A stretch of 64,000 nucleotides of DNA from Burkholderia sp. IMCC1007 (GTDB lineage: Bacteria > Pseudomonadota > Gammaproteobacteria > Burkholderiales > Burkholderiaceae), in the NCBI RefSeq assembly GCF_027257875.1, contig NZ_JAPVQY010000001.1, positions 372,001 through 436,000 on the forward strand. Reading direction: 5' to 3'. Position 1 is the first letter of the stretch. Every line of letters starts with the position of its first letter. A program made the position numbers and the translations under genes. This document shows, piece by piece, positions 35,520-45,168 of the stretch. The notes under the pieces are model-generated. The model made no database searches, was not told the DNA's origin, and worked only from the letters and a program-made list of their open reading frames with translations.

Positions 35520-36105
35520 CAACGGGCTCCTGACGGTCGAGGAACGAAAAGATGACGCTACCGAAAGTTTGGAGACTGGACGGCCGCCCGGCGTGCGATG
35601 CGCCGAAGCGTGTTTGCGCTCGCTCAACGGTACGTTGCATACCGCTGCGCCGATCCGCCGATGGACCGGTGCGCGCACTGCGCCCGCGGTGCAGGATCGC
35701 CCGCGAGCCATTGGAAGCACTGTCACGCCACCCCGAGGCGCGGCACCGACGATCGAGCGGGAGATGGACCGCCGCGCGACGTCGATGCAGTGGGGAACTT
35801 AGTCCGGCCGAAGGCCGGCGTCAAGCGTCGGCACCCGCGACGATTCGTCGGCCGAAATGCGCGCGGCCGGCGCGCTGCGCGTCGTACGCGCGGTGCCGGA
35901 CCGCAGCGCCGCGGCAGATCGGCCGCTGCGCGTGTCAGCGGATTCCGATAGGTGGCGCGCAATGCCTGACAGCGACTTCAGCGCGCGCCGATTGGCAACG
36001 CCCGCTGCCGGACCGATACTGAAGTCATGAACTGAGCGTTCATACCGGGTCATCGCTCAGCCGGCCGTCGAGCCGGCACGCGGGGTCCGGCGCAGGAGAC
36101 CGATC
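35520..36105. other. Intergenic region without recognised gene
   Basis: About 585 bases. Frames on both strands are Arg/Pro-rich shadows. The AGGAG at the right end belongs to the 36106 gene. Confidence 0.4.
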
Positions 36106-36522
36106 ATGGCATCAAGTCACTTCCGGGCCCGGGACGGACAGCGGCGCGCTCATGCGCACGCCGCACCCGCGGCGCAGGACGGCATCCGCCCGCCCGCAGA
36201 TCTGGACGCGCTGCTCGCGCTCGCGCGCGAGTCGGGTTTGCTCGTCACGCTCGACGGGCAGATCGGCCGCGAAAAATACCAGAGCGTCGCGGGGTCGGTG
36301 TTCGCGCTGCAGCGGTTCGCCGCCGCACTGTGCGCGCGCGCCGATGCCGCCGTCGATGCACCGGCCGTTGCGGGAGCGCGCCGCAAGACGCGCCCCGGTT
36401 GGCCGCGCCTACGCCATCACAGGCCCGCCACTCGAGGACGACTGCATGGCGCGCATCGCCATGCGTGCGCCTGCCGCGGCGCCGGCCGTCTGCGCGAGCC
36501 GCACGCGCTTTGCATCACGTAA
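36106..36522 (+). CDS. Hypothetical protein with small conserved segment
   Basis: 138 residues; AGGAG lies 7 bases upstream of ATG 36106. Residues about 28-80 look like real coding (PPADLDALLALARESGLLVTLDGQIGREKYQSVAGSVFALQRFAAALC), similar to small Burkholderia proteins I remember only as hypotheticals. From about residue 90 the sequence turns into His/Arg/Cys-rich text typical of a non-coding frame, suggesting that the original stop has been lost or that the C-terminus is frameshifted. No function can be given. Confidence 0.5.
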   Translation: MASSHFRARDGQRRAHAHAAPAAQDGIRPPADLDALLALARESGLLVTLDGQIGREKYQSVAGSVFALQRFAAALCARADAAVDAPAVAGARRKTRPGWPRLRHHRPATRGRLHGAHRHACACRGAGRLREPHALCIT

Positions 36523-37118
36523 CGGCCTGAAACCCGGGCCTGCACGCACGAACGCAGCCGACGTGGCACGCGGCCGCAGCGCGGCTGCGTCGCACATCGG
36601 CAGCGATGGCCGAACGCGTAGCGCCTGGCGCATACCGCCGAGCATGGACGACAGCGCATCGCATGCCGCCATCCACACCGATCCGCAATCCGCGATCGCA
36701 TGCCGGTACCTGCGATTGCGCGCCGTTCCGCACGGCGACATCAAAAGAATATTCCTGCGAGGAAAGTGGTTCGACGGGGCCGGGAAAGCGGACGGGGTGA
36801 TCGACACCCCGTCCGTCGCCCAAGGCGGCAGTCTGCCGCCTACCCTCGTGCCAGAGAGTGCTTGCTCGGATCGTGCCACGCGACGCATGGCCCGGGTCCG
36901 GAAAACGATCCGCGCGAGACGACGCCGGCCGCGCATTCGAACGCGGACTTCGACGGCACGGTTCAACGCGCTGCACGACCGATGGATCGGGGCCGCACGC
37001 ATCGCACGCGGACGCGAACCCTCTACGTGCGAAGTTGCGTCAATGTCTCACGTGCGAATGACGCCGTTTCTGACACAGGTCAACGAATGTCCGCTTCGCT
37101 TGTGCGCCATCGCGACAT
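36523..37118. other. Intergenic region with one stem-loop
   Basis: About 595 bases with no supported gene. GGACGGGGTG (36790-36799) and CACCCCGTCC (36805-36814) form a perfect 10-base stem with a 5-base loop. There is no clear T-tract, so it is a possible terminator only. Confidence 0.45.
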
Positions 37119-38054
37119 TCACGCGGCACCGCGCACCAGCAGCACCGGCACCTGTGCCAGATGCGCAACGCGGCGCGCGACGCTGCCGATCAGCCACGCG
37201 GCGATACCGCGCCGGCCATGCGTGCCGACCACCAGCAGTTCCGCATGCCAGTGCACCGCGTCGCGCATCAGCGCGTGCGCGACGTCGTCGCTGGTCGGAC
37301 GGGTTTCGACGATGCCGCGCTTGGTCGGGTTCCCGGTGGCGTGGAACACCGGACCGATGCGGGCGAGCGCATCCTCGCCCTCCGCGCGATACGCATCCTC
37401 GAGCGCGCGCACCGGCACGATATCGGTCAGACGAACCGCGCGATCGACGACGTAGGCGGCGTACAGCAGCGTCGTCGGCGCCGCGAAGCCGAGCCCGACA
37501 TGAACCGCATGCAACGACGGCTCGCTGCCGTCGACCGCGAACATCAGACGCTGCAGCGGCCCGTCCGACGGCCGCGCGTAGCCGACCGGCACGATCAGCA
37601 ACGCGCAGCGTGCGCGGGCGGCGAGCGTGTCGGACATCGCGCCTTCGACGAGCCGCAGCAACCCGTGATGCGGATTCGCGCCGACCACGAGCACGTCGGC
37701 GTGCCAGGTCGACGTGTCGTTCGCGAGCGCGTTGGCCACCGTGCCGCCCGTGACCGACGTATCGATGATGGTTTGCTCGAGTTCCACGCCGGCACCGGCG
37801 AACAGCGCGGCCGTGCGCTCGAGCACCGCCTGCGCTTCGCGCGCCATGTCCTCGCGCGCCGAGCTCAGCAACGCGTCGATGCGCGGGATGTCGGGCAGCA
37901 CGAGACGCGGATTGTCGATTGCGCAGACGATGCGCACCCGCATGCCGGGACGCAGCAGCGTGCTGACATAGCGCGCGGCGGACAGCGATTCCGGCGTCGG
38001 GTCGACGGCCAGCGCGATCCGGGCGAGCGGCGGGATGGACGGGGTGGGTTGCAT
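37119..38054 (-). CDS. Tandem universal stress protein (UspA family)
   Basis: 311 residues from ATG 38054 with GAGGAGG about 9 bases upstream. Two Usp domains are seen: residues about 8-150 (RIALAVDPTPESLSAARYV... ADVLVVGANPHHGLLRLVEGAMSDTLAARARCALLIVP) and about 160-308 (LMFAVDGSEPSLHAV ... ELLVVGTHGRRGIAAWLIGSVARRVAHLAQVPVLLVR). The second keeps the G-x-H-G-R-x-G-(9)-G-S ATP-binding pattern; the first has a changed loop. Such proteins are induced by stress, hypoxia or stationary phase. Confidence 0.9.
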   Translation of the reverse strand: MQPTPSIPPLARIALAVDPTPESLSAARYVSTLLRPGMRVRIVCAIDNPRLVLPDIPRIDALLSSAREDMAREAQAVLERTAALFAGAGVELEQTIIDTSVTGGTVANALANDTSTWHADVLVVGANPHHGLLRLVEGAMSDTLAARARCALLIVPVGYARPSDGPLQRLMFAVDGSEPSLHAVHVGLGFAAPTTLLYAAYVVDRAVRLTDIVPVRALEDAYRAEGEDALARIGPVFHATGNPTKRGIVETRPTSDDVAHALMRDAVHWHAELLVVGTHGRRGIAAWLIGSVARRVAHLAQVPVLLVRGAA

Positions 38055-38306
38055 GGCGAAGGCCTCCTCGCGGGTGCATCGTCGTGAAACGACGCCCGGA
38101 GCTTCGCGCGGCGGTGACACGCGACGGCCGGACGGCCGGCGCGGTCGCAGCGATCGGCGGATGGCCACGCGAAGCGCGGACAAGCGATTCAAACAGCATA
38201 TGACGCCCGCGCCGGCCGTGCATGATCGCGATCAACACACGCGCGGACCGCGCTGCGCCGCGACCGCACTTCGGGTGCGCGGCACGGCGCTCGTCGCCCG
38301 GCTCGC

Positions 38307-39689
38307 TTACGACTTCGTCGATATCGACGTCGCCGGGCGGTTCGCGCAGAACACCGCGTACGCGAGGCCCAGCAGCACGATCCATACCGGGCCGATCACG
38401 AGCGCGACGCGCGTATCGGGCGCGAACGCCATCAGCACGACGACCAGCGCAAGGAACGCCAGCGCGGCGAACGAACCGAGCGGATAGAACGGCACGCGGA
38501 TCGGCAGGCGCGCGACCTGGTCGGCCGACAGGGTGCGGCGAAAGCGCATCTGTGCGATCAGGATCACGCACCACGTCCAGATCGCGCCGAACGTCGACAC
38601 CGACGTCAGCCACACGAATACGTGCTGCGGCGCGAGATAGTTCAGCAGCACGCCGATCAGCAGCAACGCGACCGACACGAGCACGCCGTACACCGGCACG
38701 CCGTTGCGGTTCACGCGGCCGAGCAGCGCCGGCGCCTGGCCCTGCTGCGCGAGGTTGTAGAGCATCCGCGCGGTGCTGAACAGGCCGCTGTTGCACGACG
38801 ACAGCGCCGCCGTCAGCACGACGAAATTGATGATGCCGGCGGCGGCCGGGATCCCGAGCCGCGAGAACGTCATCACGAACGGGCTGCCCTGCGTGCCGAT
38901 CCGGTCCCACGGATACAGCGACATGATCACGAACAGCGCGCCGATGTAGAAGATCAGCACGCGCCAGAACACCGAATTCACGGCCTTCGTCAGCGACTTC
39001 TCCGGGTTGCGCGCCTCGCCGGCCGTGAGGCCGAGCATCTCGACGCCGAGATACGCGAACATCACGATGGGCAGCGCGCCGATCACGCCGTCGATGCCGT
39101 GCGGCATGAAGCCGCCGTGCGCCCACAGGTTCGAGATGCCGGTCGCGACGCCGCCGTTACCGATTCCGAACGCGATCATCAGGCCGCCGCCGATGATCAT
39201 CAGCACGATCGTGACGATCTTGATCAGCGCGAACCAGAACTCGAATTCGCCATACAGTTTGACCGCGATGAAGTTCACCGAGCCCATCGCCAGCAACGCC
39301 GCGAGCGCCCAGATCCAGTTCGGCACGGCGGGGAACCACATGTGCATGTAGACGCCGACCGCCGTGATTTCCGCCATGCAGGTGACGATCCACACGAACC
39401 AGTAGGTCCAGCCGGTCAGGTAACCGGCGAGCGGGCCGAGGTAGTCGCGCGCGTAGCGGCTGAAGGCGCCGGCGACCGGGTTGGTGATCGCCATCTCGCC
39501 GAGCGCGCGCATGATCAGGAAGATCGCGATGCCGCCGAGTAGGTAGGTCAGCAGGATGGCCGGGCCGGCCGTGCGGATCGCGGTGGCCGAGCCGAGGAAC
39601 AGGCCGACGCCGATCGTCGCCCCGAGCGCCATCAGGTTGATGTGCCGTTCTTCCAGCCCGCGGTGCAGCTGGTCTTCTGGTTGTTTCAA
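38307..39689 (-). CDS. proY: Amino-acid permease, proline-specific (ProY type)
   Basis: 460 residues, 12 predicted membrane segments, with the APC/AAT family opening GLEERHINLMALGATIGVGLFLGSATAIRTAGPAILLTYLLGG and the FSRYARDYLGPLAGYLTGWTYWF and SPFVMTFSRLGIPAAAGIINFVVLTAALSSCNSGLF segments. From memory it follows E. coli ProY closely along its length, including NLWANGGF- and YPWDRIGTQGSPFV-like regions. It imports proline or a related neutral amino acid by proton symport. The gene stands alone. Confidence 0.85.
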   Translation of the reverse strand: MKQPEDQLHRGLEERHINLMALGATIGVGLFLGSATAIRTAGPAILLTYLLGGIAIFLIMRALGEMAITNPVAGAFSRYARDYLGPLAGYLTGWTYWFVWIVTCMAEITAVGVYMHMWFPAVPNWIWALAALLAMGSVNFIAVKLYGEFEFWFALIKIVTIVLMIIGGGLMIAFGIGNGGVATGISNLWAHGGFMPHGIDGVIGALPIVMFAYLGVEMLGLTAGEARNPEKSLTKAVNSVFWRVLIFYIGALFVIMSLYPWDRIGTQGSPFVMTFSRLGIPAAAGIINFVVLTAALSSCNSGLFSTARMLYNLAQQGQAPALLGRVNRNGVPVYGVLVSVALLLIGVLLNYLAPQHVFVWLTSVSTFGAIWTWCVILIAQMRFRRTLSADQVARLPIRVPFYPLGSFAALAFLALVVVLMAFAPDTRVALVIGPVWIVLLGLAYAVFCANRPATSISTKS

Positions 39690-40401
39690 ATCCGTCTCCT
39701 GGCAGCCGCGCGCGGGCCGTCGTCATTGTGTCGATGACAATGCGCGACCGTTCATACCGATTTCGGCAGCCGAAAACGAAATAATCCCTGTTGTCGATTT
39801 CCGAATGAGAAACGACATGGATGCCGCGTCAATTCGGTTGGAATTGTCGTGGATTATCCGTATTTCCCGGGACAATCCGGAAAAACGGATCGGGTCTTTC
39901 ACGGAATACGCTCGAGCGGCCCGTCCGATGCGGCTGTGGGCGGGACGAGCGGTAACGGGATCCATCGCCTTCGGCGCGAACGAACGCGCGTCGAATGTGC
40001 GCAATCAAGCGCACGCAATATGCAGGCGGGATTATAGGGAAGATCGGCGGTTTCACGCCAGGCGATTTTGGGGAAAATCGCGGCTGGTGAAAGTGGTGGT
40101 TGGATTCGAATGCGAGGGATCGCACGCGCGTTCTGATCTACAGACCTCGATATACGAGAGCGACTGCGACGCCACCAGCTTTGGTGGCGTCGGACATGCG
40201 CACCGACAGAGGTCGTCACTGGTTGCCGACCGGTCAGGTGCCTGAATGACATGGGCCATCGCATGCGCCTGTGCCGGATGGCTCGCTTAGCCGCAGAAGC
40301 CGGTCAGTTCCCTATTTTCCTGCTTCGATTGCTGTCGGGACTTCGCCAGTGTCAACTGTGCGAAATACAACGTGAGATCGCAACGAGCGTCACGATCCCG
40401 C
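39690..40401. other. Boundary region between proY and the CDI locus
   Basis: About 710 bases, less GC-rich than the neighbours. No gene was recognised. A perfect stem of 10 bases, GACGCCACCA (40168-40177) with TGGTGGCGTC (40182-40191) and loop GCTT, lies downstream of bcpB and could end its transcript, although no T-tract follows on the minus strand. Confidence 0.45.
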
Positions 40402-42135
40402 TCAAAATTGGGCCGTCACCTGAAATCCGACCGTCACGCGTGCGGTCGGAAATCCAGACGGCTTGTAGGCCGGCGTACCGGCGAACAGGTCGTAACCGTA
40501 GCCGCCGAAACGTGTCGCTACGCTGCCTTTGACGCCAATTACCGCCCCGGCCAACTGCGTACCGACCAACGCAACCGGCTGCGGCCCCCAAACGCGACCG
40601 TAGTCCAATCCTGCATAAATCGCCTGTCCGGTTTGTCCGATCGACATCTGCAGCTCGTTGCGCCAGTAGAAACCGCGTGCCGCCGCCAGCATCGTTTCGC
40701 CGTCGAAACCGCGTACCGTGTAGCGACTGCCTATCGTCAAGTCATCGATGTAGTACAGCGAGTTCCCGGTATATTGGCCGTGGATGCTCGTCACGTATCG
40801 GAACGGCTGCTTCACGATCGCGAAAGGCACTGACAGGTTCGCATCGAGTACCGCCATCTTGAAGCGGTAAGTCGGACCGCCACCGGCAGCAAGAATGTCG
40901 TCCTGCGCACCCAAGCCCCCGACACCCTGTCGGTACGCCAGCGTGCCGTCGAACTGCGCCCCGTCGAAGTAGTGACGGTCGGTCAGGCCGAATTCAACGA
41001 ACGTGTTGTTGCGCCGCTGCTGCGAGATTTCCGTATCTTCGATGAAGCTCTGACCGAAGCGACGGGACAAGCGGACATAGCCACCCAACACGTCGTTCTG
41101 GCTACGGGCAAGCACTCGTGCCAGTTTGAAATCGATCGTCTTCGAATTGCCGCTTGCAACGAACGTTTGATTCACGCCAGCGATTTGCTGGTAGTACGTG
41201 TTCGTGTAGGCCGATAACGTCGCGGTCCAGTAGCCCCACGGGATCGAGTAGAAGCCGTTCCAGCCGTGCGAACCAAGGCGCTTGTCGCCAAGTTCAAGGT
41301 CCTGGCTCACGCCGACGTTGAAGATGTCGTTCAGGCCTAGCGGGTTATCGATGCCGATCGACAGGTTGCCTTGCAGCTTGCCGGTCGCGCGCGTGCCCGA
41401 GTTGTCGATCGATGCCACTACAGTCCACGGTTTGCCGCGTTTCACGTCGAGCACGACATCGCTTTCGCCCGGGACGTCGCCCGGAACGATCTGCATCGAG
41501 ACGTCTTGACTCTGTACGCGCTTCATCTGCTCCAGACCTTGCTCAAGGTCGCGCAGGTTCAACAGTTCTCCGTCGCGCGTCGGGAATGCGGTTTTCCATG
41601 TGCCGCGCAGTTTTTCGTCAGCGAAACGCACGTGTCGGATCACGCCGGGAATCAGCGAGACTTTCAACGTACCGGACGACAAATCCTGTTCGGGGAGCAG
41701 CACGCGCGTCGTGATGTACCCGCGCGAAAGAATGTCTTGCGACAACGCTTTGACAAGCACATCAAGCCCTTGCTTGCCGACACACTGTCCCGTGTAGTGT
41801 TCCAGCCATTCACGTGCGAACGCGAAGCGATCCATGGGCAGTACGGACGCGCCCTGCGCCTTCACGCCGTCCGGCAGCGAATCGGGAACGTCGACCGTGA
41901 AACGATCAATTCGGAAGCACGGCGTTTCGGTCGGAAGCTGTGGATAGCCTGCACTCGCAGCGACACTCGAACGAATGCCCGGCGCGGAAACGATTCGCTC
42001 ACGCTCGCGTGCTTCTTCCTGCTGACGGGCCTGTTGTTCGTTGCCAAGCGGCTGTACCGATTGTGCCATCGCACCGGCCGATGCGATAAGCAACGACCCC
42101 GCGACAAGGCAACTCCCTCGGATCTTCTTCTTCAT
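40402..42135 (-). CDS. bcpB: Two-partner secretion transporter of the CDI locus (ShlB/FhaC family)
   Basis: 577 residues from ATG 42135, with a signal peptide of about 25 residues (KKKIRGSCLVAGSLLIASAGAMAQ). Two POTRA-like domains (about 75-230) are followed by a 16-strand barrel. The signature VRGF in SRYTVRGFDGETML, which inserts into the pore, is present near residue 465, and the last residue is Phe. It carries BcpA across the outer membrane. It is the last gene of the eight-gene unit, 17 bases after the SMR-like gene and well separated from bcpA, unlike the usual bcpAIOB order. Confidence 0.92.
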   Translation of the reverse strand: MKKKIRGSCLVAGSLLIASAGAMAQSVQPLGNEQQARQQEEARERERIVSAPGIRSSVAASAGYPQLPTETPCFRIDRFTVDVPDSLPDGVKAQGASVLPMDRFAFAREWLEHYTGQCVGKQGLDVLVKALSQDILSRGYITTRVLLPEQDLSSGTLKVSLIPGVIRHVRFADEKLRGTWKTAFPTRDGELLNLRDLEQGLEQMKRVQSQDVSMQIVPGDVPGESDVVLDVKRGKPWTVVASIDNSGTRATGKLQGNLSIGIDNPLGLNDIFNVGVSQDLELGDKRLGSHGWNGFYSIPWGYWTATLSAYTNTYYQQIAGVNQTFVASGNSKTIDFKLARVLARSQNDVLGGYVRLSRRFGQSFIEDTEISQQRRNNTFVEFGLTDRHYFDGAQFDGTLAYRQGVGGLGAQDDILAAGGGPTYRFKMAVLDANLSVPFAIVKQPFRYVTSIHGQYTGNSLYYIDDLTIGSRYTVRGFDGETMLAAARGFYWRNELQMSIGQTGQAIYAGLDYGRVWGPQPVALVGTQLAGAVIGVKGSVATRFGGYGYDLFAGTPAYKPSGFPTARVTVGFQVTAQF

Positions 42136-42152
42136 GTATTTGATTCTCTCGA

Positions 42153-42491
42153 TTACGCGTACCGCGTGATCATCCAGACCCCAATCAGGATGACGACAGC
42201 ACCGACGACCTGCATCGGCCGCAACAGGTGTTCGTGTAATGCCGTGAACGACAACAACACGAGCATGGAAATCGCCACCATCGCCGGATACGCAACGCCT
42301 AGCGTTGTTTTGCGCAGCGCGATTGCGTAAAGGAGGAACCCGACACCGTAGGCGCCTATGGCTGCCCCGCGGGCGATCCATGGCAACATGCTCGACTCAC
42401 CAAGTGCGATTCCCTTGAGAGCCGCAACTCGGAGCAATATGCTCGCGAGACCACCGAAAAAGCCACTTGCGACGACGATCAGCCAGTTCAC
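42153..42491 (-). CDS. Four-helix SMR/EamA-type carrier, candidate lipid-sugar flippase
   Basis: 112 residues; the start is GTG overlapping the previous stop (GTGA). Four hydrophobic helices fill the protein. TTLGVAYPAMVAISMLVLLSFTALHEHLLRPMQVVGAVVILIGVWMI matches the second half of small multidrug resistance and ArnE/ArnF-like proteins. EmrE's membrane Glu14 is not present in the first helix, so it is unlikely to be a classic drug exporter. ArnE/F-like relatives flip undecaprenyl-phosphate-linked sugars. Placed between a possible GT-C enzyme and a UbiA enzyme, a flippase role is likely but inferred. Confidence 0.7.
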   Translation of the reverse strand: MNWLIVVASGFFGGLASILLRVAALKGIALGESSMLPWIARGAAIGAYGVGFLLYAIALRKTTLGVAYPAMVAISMLVLLSFTALHEHLLRPMQVVGAVVILIGVWMITRYA

Positions 42492-43678
42492 CGCGCGGCC
42501 TCCGTCACGACTGCCACATCCGGCCGCGGCCTGGTGTTTGTGCGGATGTCATCGGATGCGCCCGTGTTCCCCTCAAAAATCATATTGAACCGATTCGCGC
42601 CATGGAGCGCGATCAGCACGATGGCGGGAAAGACGACCGAAAAGTTTCGCGCCTCATCGCGGTAGCCGAAAAAGAAGAACAACACCAGCACCGGCAGGAA
42701 TGCCGCAAAAAAATAGATACGGTATCGATGTGGCGTCGCGCGCCACGCCGAGCCGAAGAACACCGCAAGCGGGACAAGCATCAGCGGATTTTCGAGACTT
42801 GGCGTAAAGATGCCCTTGCCGATCAGGTTGTAGAACGACAGGTAAGACAAGGGATTAAGCCAGAATTTCAGGTTATCCCAGACGTGAAATTCGACGAAAC
42901 CACCTGCATTCGCGTCGTAGCCGCTCATGATAAAATGGCGCGTGCCCACGCAGATCACAAGCTGCAGCACCAGCCAACCGACTCGTTTCAATACCGGAAC
43001 GTCGCGCTCGTGCAGGAAAAATAGCGCGAGCGGAACAAGGAAGAACGTTTCCTTGTTCAGGGAGAAGATGGAAACCATCAACGTGCATGCCAGCATCCGC
43101 TTCTTCAACAGGAAATAGCAGGCACCGAGTACGCCGAGCAGTTCGAAAAAGTCATAGTAGTAACCGCCCTGCTGAAACGTGAGCGGATAGATGAAGCCGA
43201 ACGCCGCCAGAAAGCCAACGGATTGCCCGAAGTTCAGGCCATGTAGTCTGGCCAGCTTGTAGATCAGCAACAGCGCGAACAGCGTCGACAACACGATCGC
43301 GATGTACGTCAGGTGATAGACGAGTGCCACGATCGGTGTCCAATATTCGTCCGGCACACTGGTGAAATAGGCGTTGTGCAGCGAATCATGTCGTTTGATC
43401 GATTTGAAAAGCTTTTCCTGCTTTTCCTGCCCAAGCCGCTCGGCTACCCATTTTGCGGCTCGCGGGAACGACGAGCGATAGACATACGGCTTCGGCGCCT
43501 CGCCATTCATCATGCCGACGAGGCTGTAGCTTGTTGCAAAATCCCCTTTCTGGTCGTCGCGAAAACCCCACTTCAGCAACATGCTGTTGGTGATGTTTCC
43601 CGCGCATACGAACAGCAGCACATAGACGATGGCGAAGCGGCAGAACGCCAGCACGCGGTTTCGGTTTTTTTCTGTCAT
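42488..43678 (-). CDS. Polytopic membrane protein, candidate GT-C glycosyltransferase
   Basis: 396 residues from ATG 43678 (14 bases after the UbiA gene). About 9-10 hydrophobic segments. After the first helix comes a loop of about 60 residues with acidic residues (FRDDQKGDFATSYSLVGMMNGE..KPYVYRSSFPRAAKWVAERLG), the position where GT-C enzymes keep the metal-binding acidic pair. Aromatic-rich loops follow (TFQQGGYYYDFFELLG). The C-terminus is a hydrophilic tail. I do not recognise a named family; the GT-C idea rests on topology and on the neighbouring lipid-sugar genes. Noticeably less GC-rich than the flanking chromosome. Confidence 0.6.
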   Translation of the reverse strand: MTEKNRNRVLAFCRFAIVYVLLFVCAGNITNSMLLKWGFRDDQKGDFATSYSLVGMMNGEAPKPYVYRSSFPRAAKWVAERLGQEKQEKLFKSIKRHDSLHNAYFTSVPDEYWTPIVALVYHLTYIAIVLSTLFALLLIYKLARLHGLNFGQSVGFLAAFGFIYPLTFQQGGYYYDFFELLGVLGACYFLLKKRMLACTLMVSIFSLNKETFFLVPLALFFLHERDVPVLKRVGWLVLQLVICVGTRHFIMSGYDANAGGFVEFHVWDNLKFWLNPLSYLSFYNLIGKGIFTPSLENPLMLVPLAVFFGSAWRATPHRYRIYFFAAFLPVLVLFFFFGYRDEARNFSVVFPAIVLIALHGANRFNMIFEGNTGASDDIRTNTRPRPDVAVVTEAAR

Positions 43679-43692
43679 AGCAATTGTGCCGC

Positions 43693-45132
43693 TCACGGAG
43701 CTGGCAAGAAGTGAGCGGCCAGCACGATCGCCACCATTACGCAAAGCATGCTGAAGCTACCGCGATTCTCGAGAATATGGACTATCGGATCGTCGTGCAT
43801 CACGCCGCGAACCGTAGCGATCCATAGACGGCCGAACAGATAGATCAATCCGATCTGCACGAACCAGAGAAGGTGCGGAACCGTGTAACGAGCCACCGTT
43901 TCCGGGGCGTTGATGAACAGACCAAACACGACCACCGCAGCGAGGGAAGCACCGATGCCAAACGGCCAAAGGACTTCGAGGTCGCTCACTCGATAATCCC
44001 GACCGGCCGTCGCGTTTTTGTCGCTTTGGCGCAAGAACACCAACTCGGAGCAACGTTTCACGAGCGCGAGGCTGAGAAACGCAAACACTGAGAACGCAAG
44101 GAGCCATCGACTCACCATAATCTCCGCTGCAACTGCCCCTGCGACGATTCGGTACGTGTACAGCAATGACAGAACGACCACATCGAGTAGCACGACTGAC
44201 TTCAAACGCCAGCTGTACGCCGTCGTCAGGAACAGATAGAGCGCGAACATGCCGGTAAATTCGGCTGACACCGCCAACGCCAATGCAAACGCCAATGTCA
44301 GCAGTACCGCGGCGCATGTGATGCCTTGACTGATCGACAACACCGCGCTCGCAAACGGACGATTGCGCTTTCTTGGATGTCTGCGATCGCTGTCCAGATC
44401 CCAAAGATCGTTGCCGATGTAGGTTGCCGACGCGCCAAGCGACATTGACAAGAACGCCAGTGCGAGCACGCCAACTTTGTCGACGTCAAGGAATGCAAAG
44501 GCCGTCAGCAATGGGACGAACAGCAGCAGGTTCTTTAGCCATTGGTGAACACGCAGGGCCTTGCACCAGGTCAAGAACGTTGCACGTACATTCGTGAACT
44601 CGTGTTCGATGGGAACGTGGCTGCGAACGTCTGCGGCGACATCAAATGAAACGCCAGCAAGTACGGCCCCTCTCGCGCCGGCCCAAACGGGCAAGTCGGC
44701 TTTGCTGTCACCCGCATACACGAAGTCGTCGCCGATCTGCTCGCGAATGCAAGCCAGTTTCGCCTCCCCCTTGAGATTCGTGCCGCCACTGGTAGCGATG
44801 ACACGATCGAACAGGCCGAGATGCGTGCTCACACGCTCAGCGATCGAACAATGTGCGGCAGTTGCAAGCACGATTTTTCGACCGCTCTCGCGTTCGTGAG
44901 TGAGGTAGTCGATGAGCGATTCGCGGTAGGGAAGCATTTCCGCTCGAAAATCGGCATGCTCTGCGACCTTGGCCTTAAACGTGGCGCGACCGCCCGCGAG
45001 CCAGAAAGGCAGGCGCAGTAGGTTCGTAGGTTGTCTCTTGACGACACGTATCACGGATTCCATCAAGGTATCCGAGGTTGTCAACGTGCCATCAAGATCA
45101 ACCACGAGTGGAAGTTTTTTGGTCTCTCGCAT
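43693..45132 (-). CDS. HAD phosphatase fused to UbiA-family polyprenyl-phosphate phosphoribosyltransferase
   Basis: 479 residues. Residues 1-185 are a HAD phosphatase: VVDLDGTLT with D12 and D14, IVLATAA near 88-93 and GDSKADLPVW at 141-150. Residues about 190-475 are a UbiA membrane domain. RVHQWLKNLLLFVPL (194-208) and NDLWDLDSDRRHPRKRNRP (241-259) are the diagnostic segments of the decaprenyl-phosphate 5-phosphoribosyltransferase branch (mycobacterial Rv3806c), not of quinone UbiA. The expected reaction is polyprenyl phosphate plus PRPP to a lipid-linked phosphoribose, with the HAD half removing the 5-phosphate. It is embedded in the CDI operon. Confidence 0.85.
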   Translation of the reverse strand: MRETKKLPLVVDLDGTLTTSDTLMESVIRVVKRQPTNLLRLPFWLAGGRATFKAKVAEHADFRAEMLPYRESLIDYLTHERESGRKIVLATAAHCSIAERVSTHLGLFDRVIATSGGTNLKGEAKLACIREQIGDDFVYAGDSKADLPVWAGARGAVLAGVSFDVAADVRSHVPIEHEFTNVRATFLTWCKALRVHQWLKNLLLFVPLLTAFAFLDVDKVGVLALAFLSMSLGASATYIGNDLWDLDSDRRHPRKRNRPFASAVLSISQGITCAAVLLTLAFALALAVSAEFTGMFALYLFLTTAYSWRLKSVVLLDVVVLSLLYTYRIVAGAVAAEIMVSRWLLAFSVFAFLSLALVKRCSELVFLRQSDKNATAGRDYRVSDLEVLWPFGIGASLAAVVVFGLFINAPETVARYTVPHLLWFVQIGLIYLFGRLWIATVRGVMHDDPIVHILENRGSFSMLCVMVAIVLAAHFLPAP

Positions 45133-45168
45133 TTTTATGGCTTGACCTTAATAGATCTGACCATCAGC

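Noticed and set aside
36700..37455. Plus-strand frame in the gap before the UspA gene
   Set aside because: Runs antisense through the UspA gene with Arg-rich composition; no start signal.
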